This document shows, piece by piece, positions 38,801-48,032 of a DNA stretch of 64,000 nt. The translations under genes and the position numbers were made by a program. The stretch is from Prorocentrum cordatum (taxonomy: Eukaryota > Sar > Dinophyceae > Prorocentrales > Prorocentraceae). The DNA lies in contig CAUYUJ010019115.1 in assembly GCA_963575745.1 (NCBI GenBank), forward strand, positions 177,041 to 241,040, given 5' to 3'. A model generated the notes under the pieces. The model was given only the letters and a program-made list of their open reading frames with translations. It did no database searches and was not told the origin of the DNA. The number at the start of each line of letters is the position of its first letter. The first letter of the stretch is position 1.

Positions 38801-40490
38801 CAATGCCTTTACGTTTTACAACGGAGTATCGCCGTACCAAGCACACACAGGACGTCAGCCCTCCTTTCTTCCTGACCTCGATACCCTTGACTTTCCCAAG
38901 GGACCCGAGACATCAGGACACGAACGAGAACGTCGTGTGAGGGAAGTTAGCCTAGAAGCCATAACTCAAGCCACTGCTGTGGCCAAGACAAATCGTGCTC
39001 TTAGGGCTCAAACGGCTCCTGATGGTGCTCGCCTTTACTCTGCAGGGGATCTGGTAGACTACCATCGACCCACTGCCACTAAGGACGATCATGGAGGCTG
39101 GAATGGCCCATTCCCGGTGATCCGTAATGTGCCTGAAAGAGGACATATCGTTGTCAAGGCAGGATCTCGTGAGGTAATTGTGATGTATCCTGATGCTCGT
39201 CACACACTATACATTGAATGTCTCCTCACACGGGAACTTGGCATGGATAATATGGCCATGCGAACCGTCCTTACATATGTGGCACACCTCGGCGCAGGGA
39301 AACTTGCCAAAGTTTTCGGCTATATCCCAGATTACAAGGGAAACCTCAATCTTTCAGACGACAGCAAGTTTCACCCGCGCGTACATCTAGCACTACAGTA
39401 TCTCGTACGAAACTACTTCCGAGTAGAGCATGTAGTAGCAGTTAGATTGGCCAAAAGTGTGTCCAGCTTACCAGCAGTAAAGTACGCCACCGGGTCTACG
39501 CTGATCCACTATGACACCGATATCAGCCCAGCTTTCCATTACTACGAGTGTGTGGGCACCGGCCTAAACATTCCTCAGATCACTGGTAGCACTCATTCCA
39601 GACTTATTCAATGCTTGACTTCACGTGTCCCTTCCTTAGGATTTCACGACGACCTGGCTAAATATCAGCACTCAAGCAACACGTCTGGAGAACACGAATC
39701 GCCTGGAAACAGGCCTCCTCCAGATACCCCAGGTGCTTCATCGCCGAGTGAAGGCCGTCTGTCGACAATCTATGAGGAAAATGAGGAACATAATATCGCA
39801 GCTATGATGCTGGAAGAGTGGTACGACGAACTACGTATGGATCTTCATCCTACGACGACTACCGACGATTATCTCTACTGCGTCCCAACAACCATGCTGC
39901 CCGACCAATGTGTTTTGGTTTCAGCATCTGTGGACGAAGAAGATGTCATATCATCGGACACGCTCGGAGACGAGCCTGAACCACGAGAGTCTTGTCTAGT
40001 CTCTCTTTGCTCAACCACACCTGACGAGAGCTACTCTCTTGACAGTGATGAATATGGTTCTTACGTTGAGTTATGTTTTACATCAGAAATGTCAAAAGTA
40101 GTGTTGGATCAGACTCAATTTGCACAGCTCGACACTGACATGGTCGCAACGATGAGAGTATATGTGTCCTCTGCTGCTAAACGTGCTGTAGTCGTTAAAG
40201 AAGATGACCTACTCACCAAAGTCGACATAGCAGCACATCCAAAGGAGGTTAGTGAAGCTTTGTGTACTGAACTCAAAATCTGGATTGACAGCCGATGCTT
40301 TGAGATGTATGATTTACCCAAAGCTTCCAACATCATGACATCCAGGTATGTATACAAGTGGAAGTTTGTAAAGGTGGGTACCGAGAACGTTAAAACCATT
40401 CGTCTCAGACTTGTCCTTCGTGGATTTTTGGATACTGAGGCTTTCGACGTGGAAACATTCTCGGGAACCGCCCGAAGGCAGTCCCAATGA
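35895..40490 (+). CDS. Pol main segment: MTase-like domain, zinc motifs, Copia integrase, RT start
   Basis: 1531 aa from ATG 35895. At about 36810-37370 lies a C5-MTase-like Rossmann domain: MLELCGGEGGISELAFSRGL (motif I), LQPSCRTTGPPSYYN (Pro-Ser-Cys) and REQPTGTW (E-x-P). At 37575-37760 are two CPAC...H...C zinc-binding motifs. Integrase: LHLRWYH...CDTCREC is the HHCC finger (38227-38350). The DDE triad is intact: Asp 38424 (EIDLMFY), Asp 38586 (YSDGEGAL), Glu 38688 (IESRSG). The RT begins near 40250 (IMTSRYVYKWKF, RLRLVLRGF). TGA 40488-40490 ends the frame where Copia RTs continue; the next codons in the same frame carry on the RT. Confidence 0.82.
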   Translation: MQDSAPSGTHMQVASSIPISSKLWACTCKQAIPQHVLDWYGHTVRHAEWRAQTRTTLIRHLNDNILGSTTTHGNVPVYLNTYTRTDHNIHHYVTTNKGGPKWSNVIRRVTINLDTNAVIQGISVTDQPTGYDWHAPLPAGVANISTRLYWQPEEPVFLGNEPTQSPQKPRRVIIDDCSLPLPTLAIDACSHSTTTMGTQTGEQNEQVLPTESRIKQKERLKAEKEAGIKPRRIKKHDEDGNDDCGDDLSGLGQDLMATWSTDVPIELISSDEDDGLFLTLPTSMPDTRANIYSIVATLCYGHNNCVDMLELCGGEGGISELAFSRGLSSGGNLDKTTYVDLGDPSVQRVVDHYFAICYVRVAILQPSCRTTGPPSYYNYKVNHNTWEQHHREYLPHVTYCGKIAVTQYDARRWFIREQPTGTWVDDISPWKKLANRPHITSVRIDQCATGLKDTTGDYIKKPTNITSNDETILKPFERLKCNGQHVHAQPCNKELSLAQKYTRRLQCAFVEAVYLAKAIDTTRGNAPISTAHAYPADLPDQAEPGEGMRRIGDRIIPKVATCPACIDNVRKDSPSHNRDPTQCKYHDSISVYWPCPACQRDLTRSKGVKNHLDTEPGKCRFAEPFKLPDDHDPEGKTVPAWWKPLPKPGEGQASASGGRQGAHARPPRPRSFGNVDPTSGASSYDMLRDAPERGNAPSASSSEAPQVAARRGRLQGVPPPPDAVDEGDRLRRATRNLLASTGSGAPRLPDWTRFDIQRSLQNLRSHEPHVVKKELRKLHLRWYHAKEPKMRLILDKVGLDNVRLNMIKEVCDTCRECRAWERPGNSTLPSVSLPGNWLDEGEIDLMFYKKRTIFHIMDRCIRLAAGQEISDRERDAILDAYHYCWVAYHGPFKVLYSDGEGALNNDAAKAMMANKGTELRIRAPGQHATSIESRSGILRGVLHMIEEELNRHNIPVVFIRVLAECIFVTNAFTFYNGVSPYQAHTGRQPSFLPDLDTLDFPKGPETSGHERERRVREVSLEAITQATAVAKTNRALRAQTAPDGARLYSAGDLVDYHRPTATKDDHGGWNGPFPVIRNVPERGHIVVKAGSREVIVMYPDARHTLYIECLLTRELGMDNMAMRTVLTYVAHLGAGKLAKVFGYIPDYKGNLNLSDDSKFHPRVHLALQYLVRNYFRVEHVVAVRLAKSVSSLPAVKYATGSTLIHYDTDISPAFHYYECVGTGLNIPQITGSTHSRLIQCLTSRVPSLGFHDDLAKYQHSSNTSGEHESPGNRPPPDTPGASSPSEGRLSTIYEENEEHNIAAMMLEEWYDELRMDLHPTTTTDDYLYCVPTTMLPDQCVLVSASVDEEDVISSDTLGDEPEPRESCLVSLCSTTPDESYSLDSDEYGSYVELCFTSEMSKVVLDQTQFAQLDTDMVATMRVYVSSAAKRAVVVKEDDLLTKVDIAAHPKEVSEALCTELKIWIDSRCFEMYDLPKASNIMTSRYVYKWKFVKVGTENVKTIRLRLVLRGFLDTEAFDVETFSGTARRQSQ

Positions 40491-41924
40491 CTCCTGGCAA
40501 GTGAGGCGGCATGCCATCCGGAGTGGATCTTAGCATCCATGGATATCGACAAGGCGTTCCTCAAGGGTTTGACCTGTGATGAACTTGCCCATGCCGCCGG
40601 CGAGGAAACTCGCATGGTCTGTTTCACTCTTCCACCGGGAAGTGCCCAGGTACTTCGCGCACTACCCGGCTTCTCATCTTATGGCGAAAGCCGACACTGC
40701 CTCAGGTGCCTCAAACCAGGAACGGGTACAAAGGTCGCTCCAAGAGCGTTCCCTCTCAAACTTCGTACGACCACACGAGCTATAGGCCTGGCACCGACCA
40801 GTTATGATCCTGAGTTTGAATTCAGCCAAGATCTGCTAACGGCAAAACATGTCGATGATATCAACATGACAGGCCTAGAGAAAAATATAGACGACTACGT
40901 ACAGCGTGTCGAAAAGGTGTTTGGCAAATGCAAGCTCAACAAACATACATATAGGAACTGCGCCGTTCGCTGCACTAAGAATGATCAAGGGGATGTGATC
41001 ATGGATCAGGACGAGTATATCAAACAACTACGTCCTATCACACACCCAGAACTTACAGGAGCGGCGGCCGATGCCAAAGCCACGAAACTCATTACCGACA
41101 TGTTCGTCAGCTTGCGAGGAGCCCTCGCCTATGCCCTTCTTATTCAAATCTGGCTCATGGTATACGTGGTCTCTCTCCAGAAAATCCAAGAGCCCACTAA
41201 TCTGCAAGTCAGACGCCTGAATGCTGTGGCGCGAAAGCTGATCAGCAGCCCGAAACGCATCACCTTCCCTCGGATGAAGCCTACGAATGAAGTGGACATC
41301 CACAGCGATTCGGGGTATCGGAAGCTCACCGGGGGGGGGGATGATGAGACCAAGGGCTACGGCATACGCGGGGCTAATGTACTACGGCGAGGAAACTCGC
41401 CTCAAGGCAAGTCCGTCGTTCACCTCTGTGACGGACTATGCAAATCACACCGACTGCAGGTGAGGTCCAGCTATGCTGCGGAGGCACTCGCAGCTGCGCA
41501 TAACCTTGATGAGTGTTACCCTACGCTCATCGCACTCCACGAGCTCAAGGCAGGAGCTCTGGCTCCACGACAACTACGAGATATGCGTGAAGTTGGAGGC
41601 CTAGCCATCAAAGTATCTCTTACCATAGACGCTGAGTCCGTTTATAAATCATTATCAAGCAAGGATCTTAAGATACCGACAGAGCGGACTCTGCTTGGAC
41701 ATATCAGTTGGTTACGTGAGCTCATGGACATAGGTATAGTACATAACGTGCAGTGGTGTGATACTAGGGATATCACCGCAGACGGGCATACAAAGGGAAG
41801 CATCGATCGGGAGCTGCTTCTGGAGGTAATGACAGGCACTCAGTCATTCAAGTATGACGTGAAGCAGTTTGTTCCCTTTCGGGGTCCCGAGGGTAGAAAT
41901 AAACCTGAGTCTAATCAATTTTAG
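40491..41924 (+). CDS. Pol C-terminal segment: Copia RT and RNase H
   Basis: Same frame as the main pol segment after one TGA; first ATG is 40539. It holds RT motif A (SMDIDKAFLKGL, catalytic Asp) and motif C (AKHVDDINMTG, both Asp kept). RNase H follows with DIHSDSGY, AAEALAAAHNLDE, TIDAESVYKSL and CDTRDITADGHTKG, so its acidic residues are kept. The catalytic sites look intact, but separation from the upstream RT fingers by a stop means readthrough, recoding or loss of function. Hairpins occur at 40600 and 41387. Confidence 0.8.
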   Translation, partial: LLASEAACHPEWILASMDIDKAFLKGLTCDELAHAAGEETRMVCFTLPPGSAQVLRALPGFSSYGESRHCLRCLKPGTGTKVAPRAFPLKLRTTTRAIGLAPTSYDPEFEFSQDLLTAKHVDDINMTGLEKNIDDYVQRVEKVFGKCKLNKHTYRNCAVRCTKNDQGDVIMDQDEYIKQLRPITHPELTGAAADAKATKLITDMFVSLRGALAYALLIQIWLMVYVVSLQKIQEPTNLQVRRLNAVARKLISSPKRITFPRMKPTNEVDIHSDSGYRKLTGGGDDETKGYGIRGANVLRRGNSPQGKSVVHLCDGLCKSHRLQVRSSYAAEALAAAHNLDECYPTLIALHELKAGALAPRQLRDMREVGGLAIKVSLTIDAESVYKSLSSKDLKIPTERTLLGHISWLRELMDIGIVHNVQWCDTRDITADGHTKGSIDRELLLEVMTGTQSFKYDVKQFVPFRGPEGRNKPESNQF

Positions 41925-42308
41925 TCTGTCCTTGTTGCCCCCCCCCGCGGTCCAATTTGCCAGCATGGGCGCCTACTGCAGAGGCGCCCTTCTAGTTGCT
42001 CGGAAACGAGCCTTACATTTTACGCCTGGCAACGAGCCGGCTTTATATGACTCAGGCTCTTTGCCTTAATACTTATTTGCTCGGTGAGGTATGGCCCGTT
42101 TGGCTTACCTCTAACTGAGCCGATAGCCCTCCATCGTTCGAAGGGGCTATCTTGTATTTGCGTGAAATGCCTTGCGAGGAAACTCGCTTTACAGTCTGGT
42201 GTTAGGCCAGACTGTACACACTGTTTTCTCTCTTGCAAACAGTTGTGCGCGCGGCCTTTGTAAAGCCTAACAGCTGCGCGGCTATGCTCTCCGTCTCCTC
42301 CCCTCCCG
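41925..42308 (+). other. 3' noncoding region of LTR element
   Basis: No ORF. It holds GNRA hairpins at 41998 and 42174 and an imperfect one at 42024. Directly before the 3' LTR there is a pyrimidine tract (ctctccgtctcctcccctccc, within about 42280-42308) rather than the purine-rich polypurine tract normally used to prime plus-strand synthesis. Confidence 0.7.
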
Positions 42309-42572
42309 ACTTTAAGGGTAGCTCTTTGGGAGATGTTATAGTATCGGGAGCATAGCTCGCGCGCCGTTGCCTTGGGCTCAAGGCACGCGCGCCCTATTTC
42401 CCCGGACACCGCGAGTGTTCGCTATGTGCTGGAAAGACCGATACATCGATCGTATCCTATCTTATCCGTCCATTCCTCTTACTGAACAGCCTCAGTACGA
42501 TGCCGGACGCTATTTGCCATCCGCTTCCCATGGAATCGGATGCTATTTGAGTTACCAGGCTCACTTTCGACT
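42309..42572 (+). repeat. 3' LTR
   Basis: Same length as the 5' LTR at constant offset 15816, with three substitutions (near 42400, 42451 and 42502). Followed by the right target duplication. Confidence 0.92.
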
Positions 42573-42577
42573 CTGTT
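42573..42577 (+). repeat. Target-site duplication, right copy
   Basis: CTGTT directly after the 3' LTR, matching 26488-26492. Confidence 0.85.
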
Positions 42578-43090
42578 AAGTTGAGGTTTGTCATGGTATG
42601 TGCTGGTAAGGCGTTGCTATGTCAGGCCACGATTGATTACACTGTGTTATGCCGCGCTCTGCCGTAGTATGTTTTGGCATGATATGCGATGACATGTGTT
42701 GTAACGCTGCGCTGTGCCCGCCATGGTGTGGTATGGTGTGCATAATGGTGTCACTAGAACCACGCGCACGCGCTACGTGCGCGCTTAGGTTCTGGGTGAG
42801 GCCGGACACGCGGTGAGCGGCCAAGGTTCTAGTCAGGTCCTTACACGCGGTGAGCTGGCTTTCCGCGATGCCGAATGTACTGAACGTATGAACCAGGACG
42901 CGCCACACGATGCGCCCGTGAATATACTTGGTAGCCAAGGGTTACGGGCCAGTGCGTTTGTCGCTGCATCGAGCTGTACGTTGGAGCTCGTAAAAACAGT
43001 CGGAAGTCGTAGTGGACGCTCTAAAAAAGTGAACGGGTGCTGCGGGCCAATTGGAGGCAACCGATAGGAGCGCCCAAGATGACACAAGAT
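42578..43090 (+). other. Non-coding flank with an imperfect palindrome
   Basis: GT-rich sequence with atggtatg-like motifs similar to the left flank of the LTR element (26400-26490). An imperfect inverted repeat lies at 42756-42793 (agaacc..gcgcacg..cgtgcgc..ggttct). No credible gene. Confidence 0.5.
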
Positions 43091-43970
43091 GGCTTCAAGA
43101 GGGCCTCGCAGAGCCCAATATGATCTCCAAGATGGTGTGAGGGGGGGAGGAGAGGGAGAAGGAGGAAAAGGAGGAGGAGGAGGAGGAGGAGGAGGAGGAG
43201 GGGGAGGAAATGGAGGAGGAAGAGGAATAGTTACCCATATTTTGTTCGGGGTCTGGTTTACCGATTGTCGCATTGTCTCTTCAAGTTCGGCCCGTCGAGG
43301 AGGGGGTGGTGGAGGGACAGCATCAGGAGCGTCGACATCCGCTTCTCGAAACCCTGCGCGGAGTAGGCGAAGCCCACGGCGAATTACTGGCCGAGCAAAA
43401 CGTGCAGCTTGGCCCCACTCCAAGAGGCCCTCTGTGGCTGACGCGAGCGAGACCCTTGGCACCCACGATTTTGGTGATCTCCATGTCCCTGGAAGGTGAC
43501 GAGGATATAGAGGTCCAGAAACGAACTGCGAGTCCGATACCGATGCTGGTAAACATTATGAGGAATACTAAGCACAAAAACGACTGGCCGAGACATGGTT
43601 TTTCCACACTCGGCATGCTCTGTCAGAAACTCGAGGCCAACCAGCGTGATACGCATGAGCTGGCTCATTCTTCATCGAGGGCGTCATCTTGCGGATAGAC
43701 CTGCCTACAACGGCTTGGATTCCCCAGGCTTGAACTTACAAAGGAAGTGTTAGATGCCGCCGACGTGCCGTGGGAAGGCCGAGGGCACGGATATGCACAT
43801 CAACGTGCATGCGCGCCGCGCGGACCCTGCTGAAGTTACCCAGCAACTCATGCGCTAGTTCAGCAGCTCGAAATAGGATGGCGGCAAGCTCCATCCGAGA
43901 CATTGAAGGATGCTGTGGGTAATGGTCGCCACTTCATTGCAACAAACGCAAAGAACAGTCTTAGCCGTTG
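43091..43970 (+). other. GGA microsatellite and unassigned sequence
   Basis: 43136-43225 is a (GGA)n tract. 43260-43700 has short open frames on both strands without a family. Nothing supportable in 43700-43970. Confidence 0.5.
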
Positions 43971-43974
43971 AGGA

Positions 43975-45397
43975 TCAAGTAGCCAGAGGGGGCCCTTCGT
44001 GCCCTAGGTGGCCCTGGGTGTGGTACGTCTCAAGGATCTGTAGCTTGTAGAGCTCACCGTAGGGGGCCTGTCCAGAGAGAGCTCCAGGAAAGTCCTCCAG
44101 GGGTTCTTCTGTAACCGTCGTCGGTAGGGAGGCGAGAGCAGGCGTCGCCGTTGTCAGAACGGAAACTTGGGGGTGTCTAAGGAGGTGGTCGTCGTCGTTT
44201 TCGTTTTTCTTTGTTGGGAAATACAGTGCTTCCAATCCACGGCGGAGGCTCATCATCTCTGATTCTTTGGCGTCCGCCTTGTTGGCACTTGGAACAAACC
44301 TACGGATGGCAAGCGTCTCAGAGTGAAAGCTGGCTGCTTCTGTCGGCGCCCAGACCACGGGTAGGCAGAACACTGAACCACCGGATCGACGCAGGGGACT
44401 AAAGGCGAGGACGGTTCCCTGGACGAACCCGCCGCGGGTGAAGAAGAGCCCGGATATGTTCCTGGATGCGCCCCAGGAGACCAGGTAGGTGTCCAGAACG
44501 CAGCCGAGCTTTTCCGATGTGGAGCGTCGCGTAGGATCTTAGCACATATACCACTGATACATGGGGCGACGTATCTCCGCCCAAGAGGCTCGGCAGGGTA
44601 AGGTGGACTATCGGCTCGTCGCAGCTGAAGATGCCACGCGGCCATCCTGGCGGAAGAATGTGAAACAGCTCGCGTGCCTATCTCTTTGGCGACGGGGACC
44701 TGGACCTGGGCTCGTGCTTTAAACGTGAAGTACCCGACAGGATGATTGCGAGCCCAATCGTACTCCAAGGGGCTGGTCCTCTGAAAGGTCTGTACTGCAT
44801 AGGTTACCGACCAACGATTTCACCAAGGACAGCAAGGTCGGTAGTCGTGAAAGCTCTGATGTGGCGATACTCTCGCCTTTCCCAGAGCCACGAGCGAAGT
44901 TGAGCCCCAGCTGTTCCCATCGATGAGCGTGCCTGCTTCGACAGGTTGATATCAAAAACTGCTCGACATTGCTTCAGTGCTTGTGGTTGGGATACTGGAT
45001 ATGGAGTCGTAAATCTGCAGAGCTCCAGTTCCGCATCCTCGGCCTCAAGCCCCAGCGGCTCCAAGGCCTTGGGGAGCTCGGGCTCGAGCTCAGGCTCGTG
45101 GAATTCCCGTTGCCCCACTCTGGTCTGCCGTAGGTGTCGAGGCCAGCCTGCAACCAGTCGTTTGTCTGCATGTCCCGCACCTCCATCTCCACCTGGAACT
45201 TCCGCCACTGCCTCTTGAGTAGCCATAGGCAGGGTCACATGAGCGTGTACATCTGGTGATTGGACTCCACGAGCGATCCATGGTACCTTACGTCTATTCA
45301 TGAAGCGAAGGATGACGCGAACTATCTCGCCTTGCTCCAGCACGCTCGAGATGTTCCTAGGTATGGTGAGGATCACAACCGAGGCATGAACGGACAA
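43975..45397 (-). pseudogene. Possible degraded minus-strand gene
   Basis: Three adjacent minus-strand open frames (45397-44804, 44768-44253, 44373-43975) have ordinary amino-acid composition, unlike the minisatellite pseudo-ORFs, and follow one another in different frames. Examples are MATQEAVAEVPGGDGGAG near the start and QAPYGELYKLQILETYHTQG near the end. No family is recognised. The frame switches would need introns or frameshifts. It could equally be chance ORFs in non-coding DNA. Confidence 0.25.
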
Positions 45398-45744
45398 ATA
45401 ATGCTGCTCAGCTCGATGTTGTGGTGCTGCTCCACTCCGCCACGAATGTGTACAGTATGTACGTGCGCGGTGCTAGACACCGTGCGCGAGCCTCCACTCC
45501 CCGTTGTCACGATGCAGATGGTATGAGCAGAGATGTGAGAGAGTTCCAGCTTGCGATCTCTCGAGTCAAATCCTATCGCACGCTGTATCTGGAATTCCGT
45601 AATGGCAGCCGCCGAGCCCAGCACTGTGAGTTCGGTCTGGGTATGAGGTTCGGTTCGTCCCAAACATTTGAGGCGAAAGAGCAGTGGTCAATCTGAGCAA
45701 CTTGGATAGGATAAGGCAGTGGATAAGATGAAACGCATGTATAT

Positions 45745-45745
45745 A

Positions 45746-45776
<31 letters not shown>

Positions 45777-45803
45777 CTTTCTATATTTCTATGTGCGGGT
45801 GGA

Positions 45804-45869
<66 letters not shown>

Positions 45870-46149
45870 CAGAGAGAGAGAGAAAGCAATCTGGAACATG
45901 TAATGGAGAAGAGCGAGAGAGAGAGAGGGAAAGAGAGAGAGAGAGAGGGAGGGAGAGAGGAGAGAGAGATAGAGAGATAATGGAGCGAGGGAGAAACGGA
46001 GAGAGAGGGAGAGAGAGAGAGAGAGAGAAACAAAAAGCGAGAGAGAGATAGAGAACGTCGAAAAGCATGAGGAATTGAGGGTGAGAGAAGGAACACATGA
46101 GGATATACATATTTGGATACATAAATATATACACATACATGTGTATAAT

Positions 46150-46208
<59 letters not shown>
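45745..46208 (+). repeat. (TA)n and (GA)n microsatellites
   Basis: 45745-45776 is (TA)n. 45805-46060 is interrupted (GA)n. 46151-46208 is pure (GA)n. These create Arg/Glu or Ser/Leu pseudo-ORFs. Confidence 0.9.
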
Positions 46209-46215
<7 letters not shown>

Positions 46216-46791
46216 CGGACCGATTCGCGCCGGTTTCCGCGCAGGCGCCCGGCGGCGAGCGGCTGGCACGCCCCGCTCCTTGGCCGGAGCGAGTCAGCTA
46301 AAAGGGGACCCTGCACGCCTGTTTTGGGCGTACGGCCAGTGTAGGAGGGAGAGGCAGGGGCGAGGGTGACCCCCCTCCCCCCAGCGAGCAGATGGTGGAG
46401 CTGTGACTTGCATCGCAATGATCCGAGCCCACCAGGTGGGTTCAGCGAGGCCTGCCACCGTTTTTGGCGTGACAGTACCTCGCTGGAAGTAGCGGCATCC
46501 ATCCAGCACCCCTTCTGGACCCGCAAGTGGGGAAGGCCACAGTGGACGCTTGCCAGGCGGCACACGGGCTTCGAAGAGGAGGTTCGCTGGGGCTTCTAGG
46601 GAGAAGCGTCTGGGCCGCGTGGAGGCCGGCTGCGACGGAGGCGGCGACACTCGTCGCCGAAGGGGCGGGCGAGGCCTAACGCTGGACGGTGGCGTGCAGT
46701 GCGCGCAGCGTGGTCAGGTGCGGTCGCGTCGTGCGGCGGACATGCTCCGAAAGTGAGGATTAGACGTGCTCGAGCTGGCCCTCGAGCCGCG

Positions 46792-47289
46792 TCATGCGGT
46801 CTGCCGCGGGCTGAGCTTGGGCCCGAGTGGCTTGCCCCTGTGACGGGAGTGGGGCCAGCACGGCCCACTGGGCGGCGTGCCGGGCCCGGTGCGCGACGGG
46901 TGTGATTCCCCAGCGCTCGGCCCGAGCCCGAGAAGGGGGGGGCGGGCCTGGAAGGTGCGGGGCGCGCCTGTGGCGGCGGGGGTCCTCGTGGCAAAGGAGG
47001 ACCATAGGGCGAGACAGGCGAAGGGCCACCGCGGGGGGCAGGCTGGGGGTGCCGCGCTGCTGGTTGGAGGAGCGTCGATGCCACCATGTTCGGCCAGTTG
47101 CTGGAAGAATTGGTCGGGGTCGGTGGCCGGCAGCCCGGCGTCAGCGTCAAGACTCCACATGTATTGCCTGTGCGGGAGGATGACAAGCGGTGGCGGCGGT
47201 AGGTGACCGTAGAGCGTTACTATTTCGCTCCTGCTGACTGGTCGGGGGTCGTAGGACGCTGCGCTTTGGTACAGGTCCGGCGGCACCAC
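46792..47289 (-). CDS. Hypothetical Pro-rich minus-strand ORF
   Basis: 165 residues, starting VPPDLYQSAASYDPRPVSRS and continuing into a Pro-rich stretch and a hydrophobic CLALWSSFAT. The frame extends upstream without a stop for some residues, so it could be part of a larger exon. Another minus-strand frame at 47756-47418 has similar Pro/Arg/Ser composition. No domain is recognised. It could be a host exon or a chance ORF in GC-rich DNA. Confidence 0.25.
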   Translation of the reverse strand: MVPPDLYQSAASYDPRPVSRSEIVTLYGHLPPPPLVILPHRQYMWSLDADAGLPATDPDQFFQQLAEHGGIDAPPTSSAAPPACPPRWPFACLALWSSFATRTPAATGAPRTFQARPPLLGLGPSAGESHPSRTGPGTPPSGPCWPHSRHRGKPLGPKLSPRQTA

Positions 47290-47872
47290 GCTGCGGGCTG
47301 GTTCGGCAGGCTGGGCTGGTTGGTGAGTCGCGAGAGCAGAGATGGCCCCGTCTCCCGAGGCTCAGCCTGGGAGTTGCGTGACTGGTTTAGTGCAGCTGCG
47401 ACTGACAGCTGGTGGCCCTAGCTAGCTGGACCAGGCAGGTGTGACCCTTGGGTCGACACGGGGGGAGTTCTCTGTCTGTCACCCGTACAAGAGCTACTGG
47501 CGTTGCTCATGAGGCCATCGCTGTTGTGCTTCCCCGCGCTGGCTGAACTGGGCATACGGCGTCTTCGACGGTAGGACGGGGGACTCTGCTGCGCTGTTCC
47601 CACAGGGTCGACGCCTGGGGGGGGGCGCACGTGGCGGTGCCAGGAGTTGGGTCGGGCGGGTCCCACGGAGTTCGGGTTGTCAGGGTCGTTTGGCCCGTCA
47701 TCACCGGTAAGGGTGTCAGGGGGCCTGAACCAGTGGTGCCCGTCGAGAGAGAGCATCGCCGTGCGGTCGCGCCGCTGTCGCGGAGCGGGCCCCCGCGAGG
47801 GTGCCGCTTCTGGGTGCGGTGCATCATATTATGGTGGGAAGGGTTGGGTCGCGGGCTGTGGGAAGGAGTGAA

Positions 47873-47903
<31 letters not shown>

Positions 47904-47936
47904 CAAAAAAAAACAAGAGAAGGACACATCGATATA

Positions 47937-47984
47937 TGATTGCAGCGATTCCTCGACGCGCGGGGGCTCTGGCTTCAAGCTCTC
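47937..47984 (+). repeat. Split direct repeat A1 of YR element 2
   Basis: Starts tgattgcagcgattcctcga; identical to 54668-54715. Confidence 0.88.
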
Positions 47985-48032
47985 ATTCGGCGGGCGCCCG
48001 CGCGCCCCGTTTCTCCGCGCACCATCCAGTGG

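Larger units (their letters stand above)
27066..42187 (+). repeat. Dispersed 14-nt GNRA-tetraloop hairpin family (about 35 copies)
   Basis: Consensus GCNNG-GNAA-CN'N'GC, usually followed by C. Starts: 27066, 27846, 27929, 28395, 28722, 28864, 29352, 29427, 29643, 30360, 30936, 31017, 32160, 32421, 32713, 33325, 33817, 33898, 34387, 34420, 34955, 35044, 35464, 35491, 36107, 36365, 37460, 37970, 39294, 39701, 40600, 41387, 41998, 42024, 42174. NN is AG, GA, GG, TG, AC, TC, GC, GT or CT and the 3' side is complementary or G-T wobble, except one pair each at 36365 and 42024. Loops are GAAA (most), GCAA, GGAA or GTAA. Most copies are in one frame and encode xGNxP. Those at 27929, 34955, 35464, 35491, 39294 and 40600 are in other frames and three lie in the 3' noncoding region. 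Confidence 0.9.
26493..42572 (+). mobile_element. Complete Copia-order LTR retrotransposon, ~16.1 kb
   Basis: It has two 264-bp LTRs (3 differences), the 5-bp target duplication CTGTT at 26488-26492 and 42573-42577, and a primer binding site directly after the 5' LTR. Domain order is Gag (CCHC), small ORFs, KptA-like, RING plus protease, MTase-like, integrase, RT, RNase H. Integrase before RT makes it Copia/Ty1-type. The LTR similarity implies recent insertion, yet the pol frame has two in-frame TGA codons and ORF3 needs a frame change. At 16 kb it is far longer than usual Copia elements (~5 kb) because of captured domains. It contains the GNRA hairpin family. Confidence 0.92.

Noticed and set aside
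45749-46269. Arg/Glu and Ser/Leu-rich ORFs over GA/CT microsatellites
   Set aside because: Dinucleotide repeats only (also true for 17675-17996 and 54732-55422).
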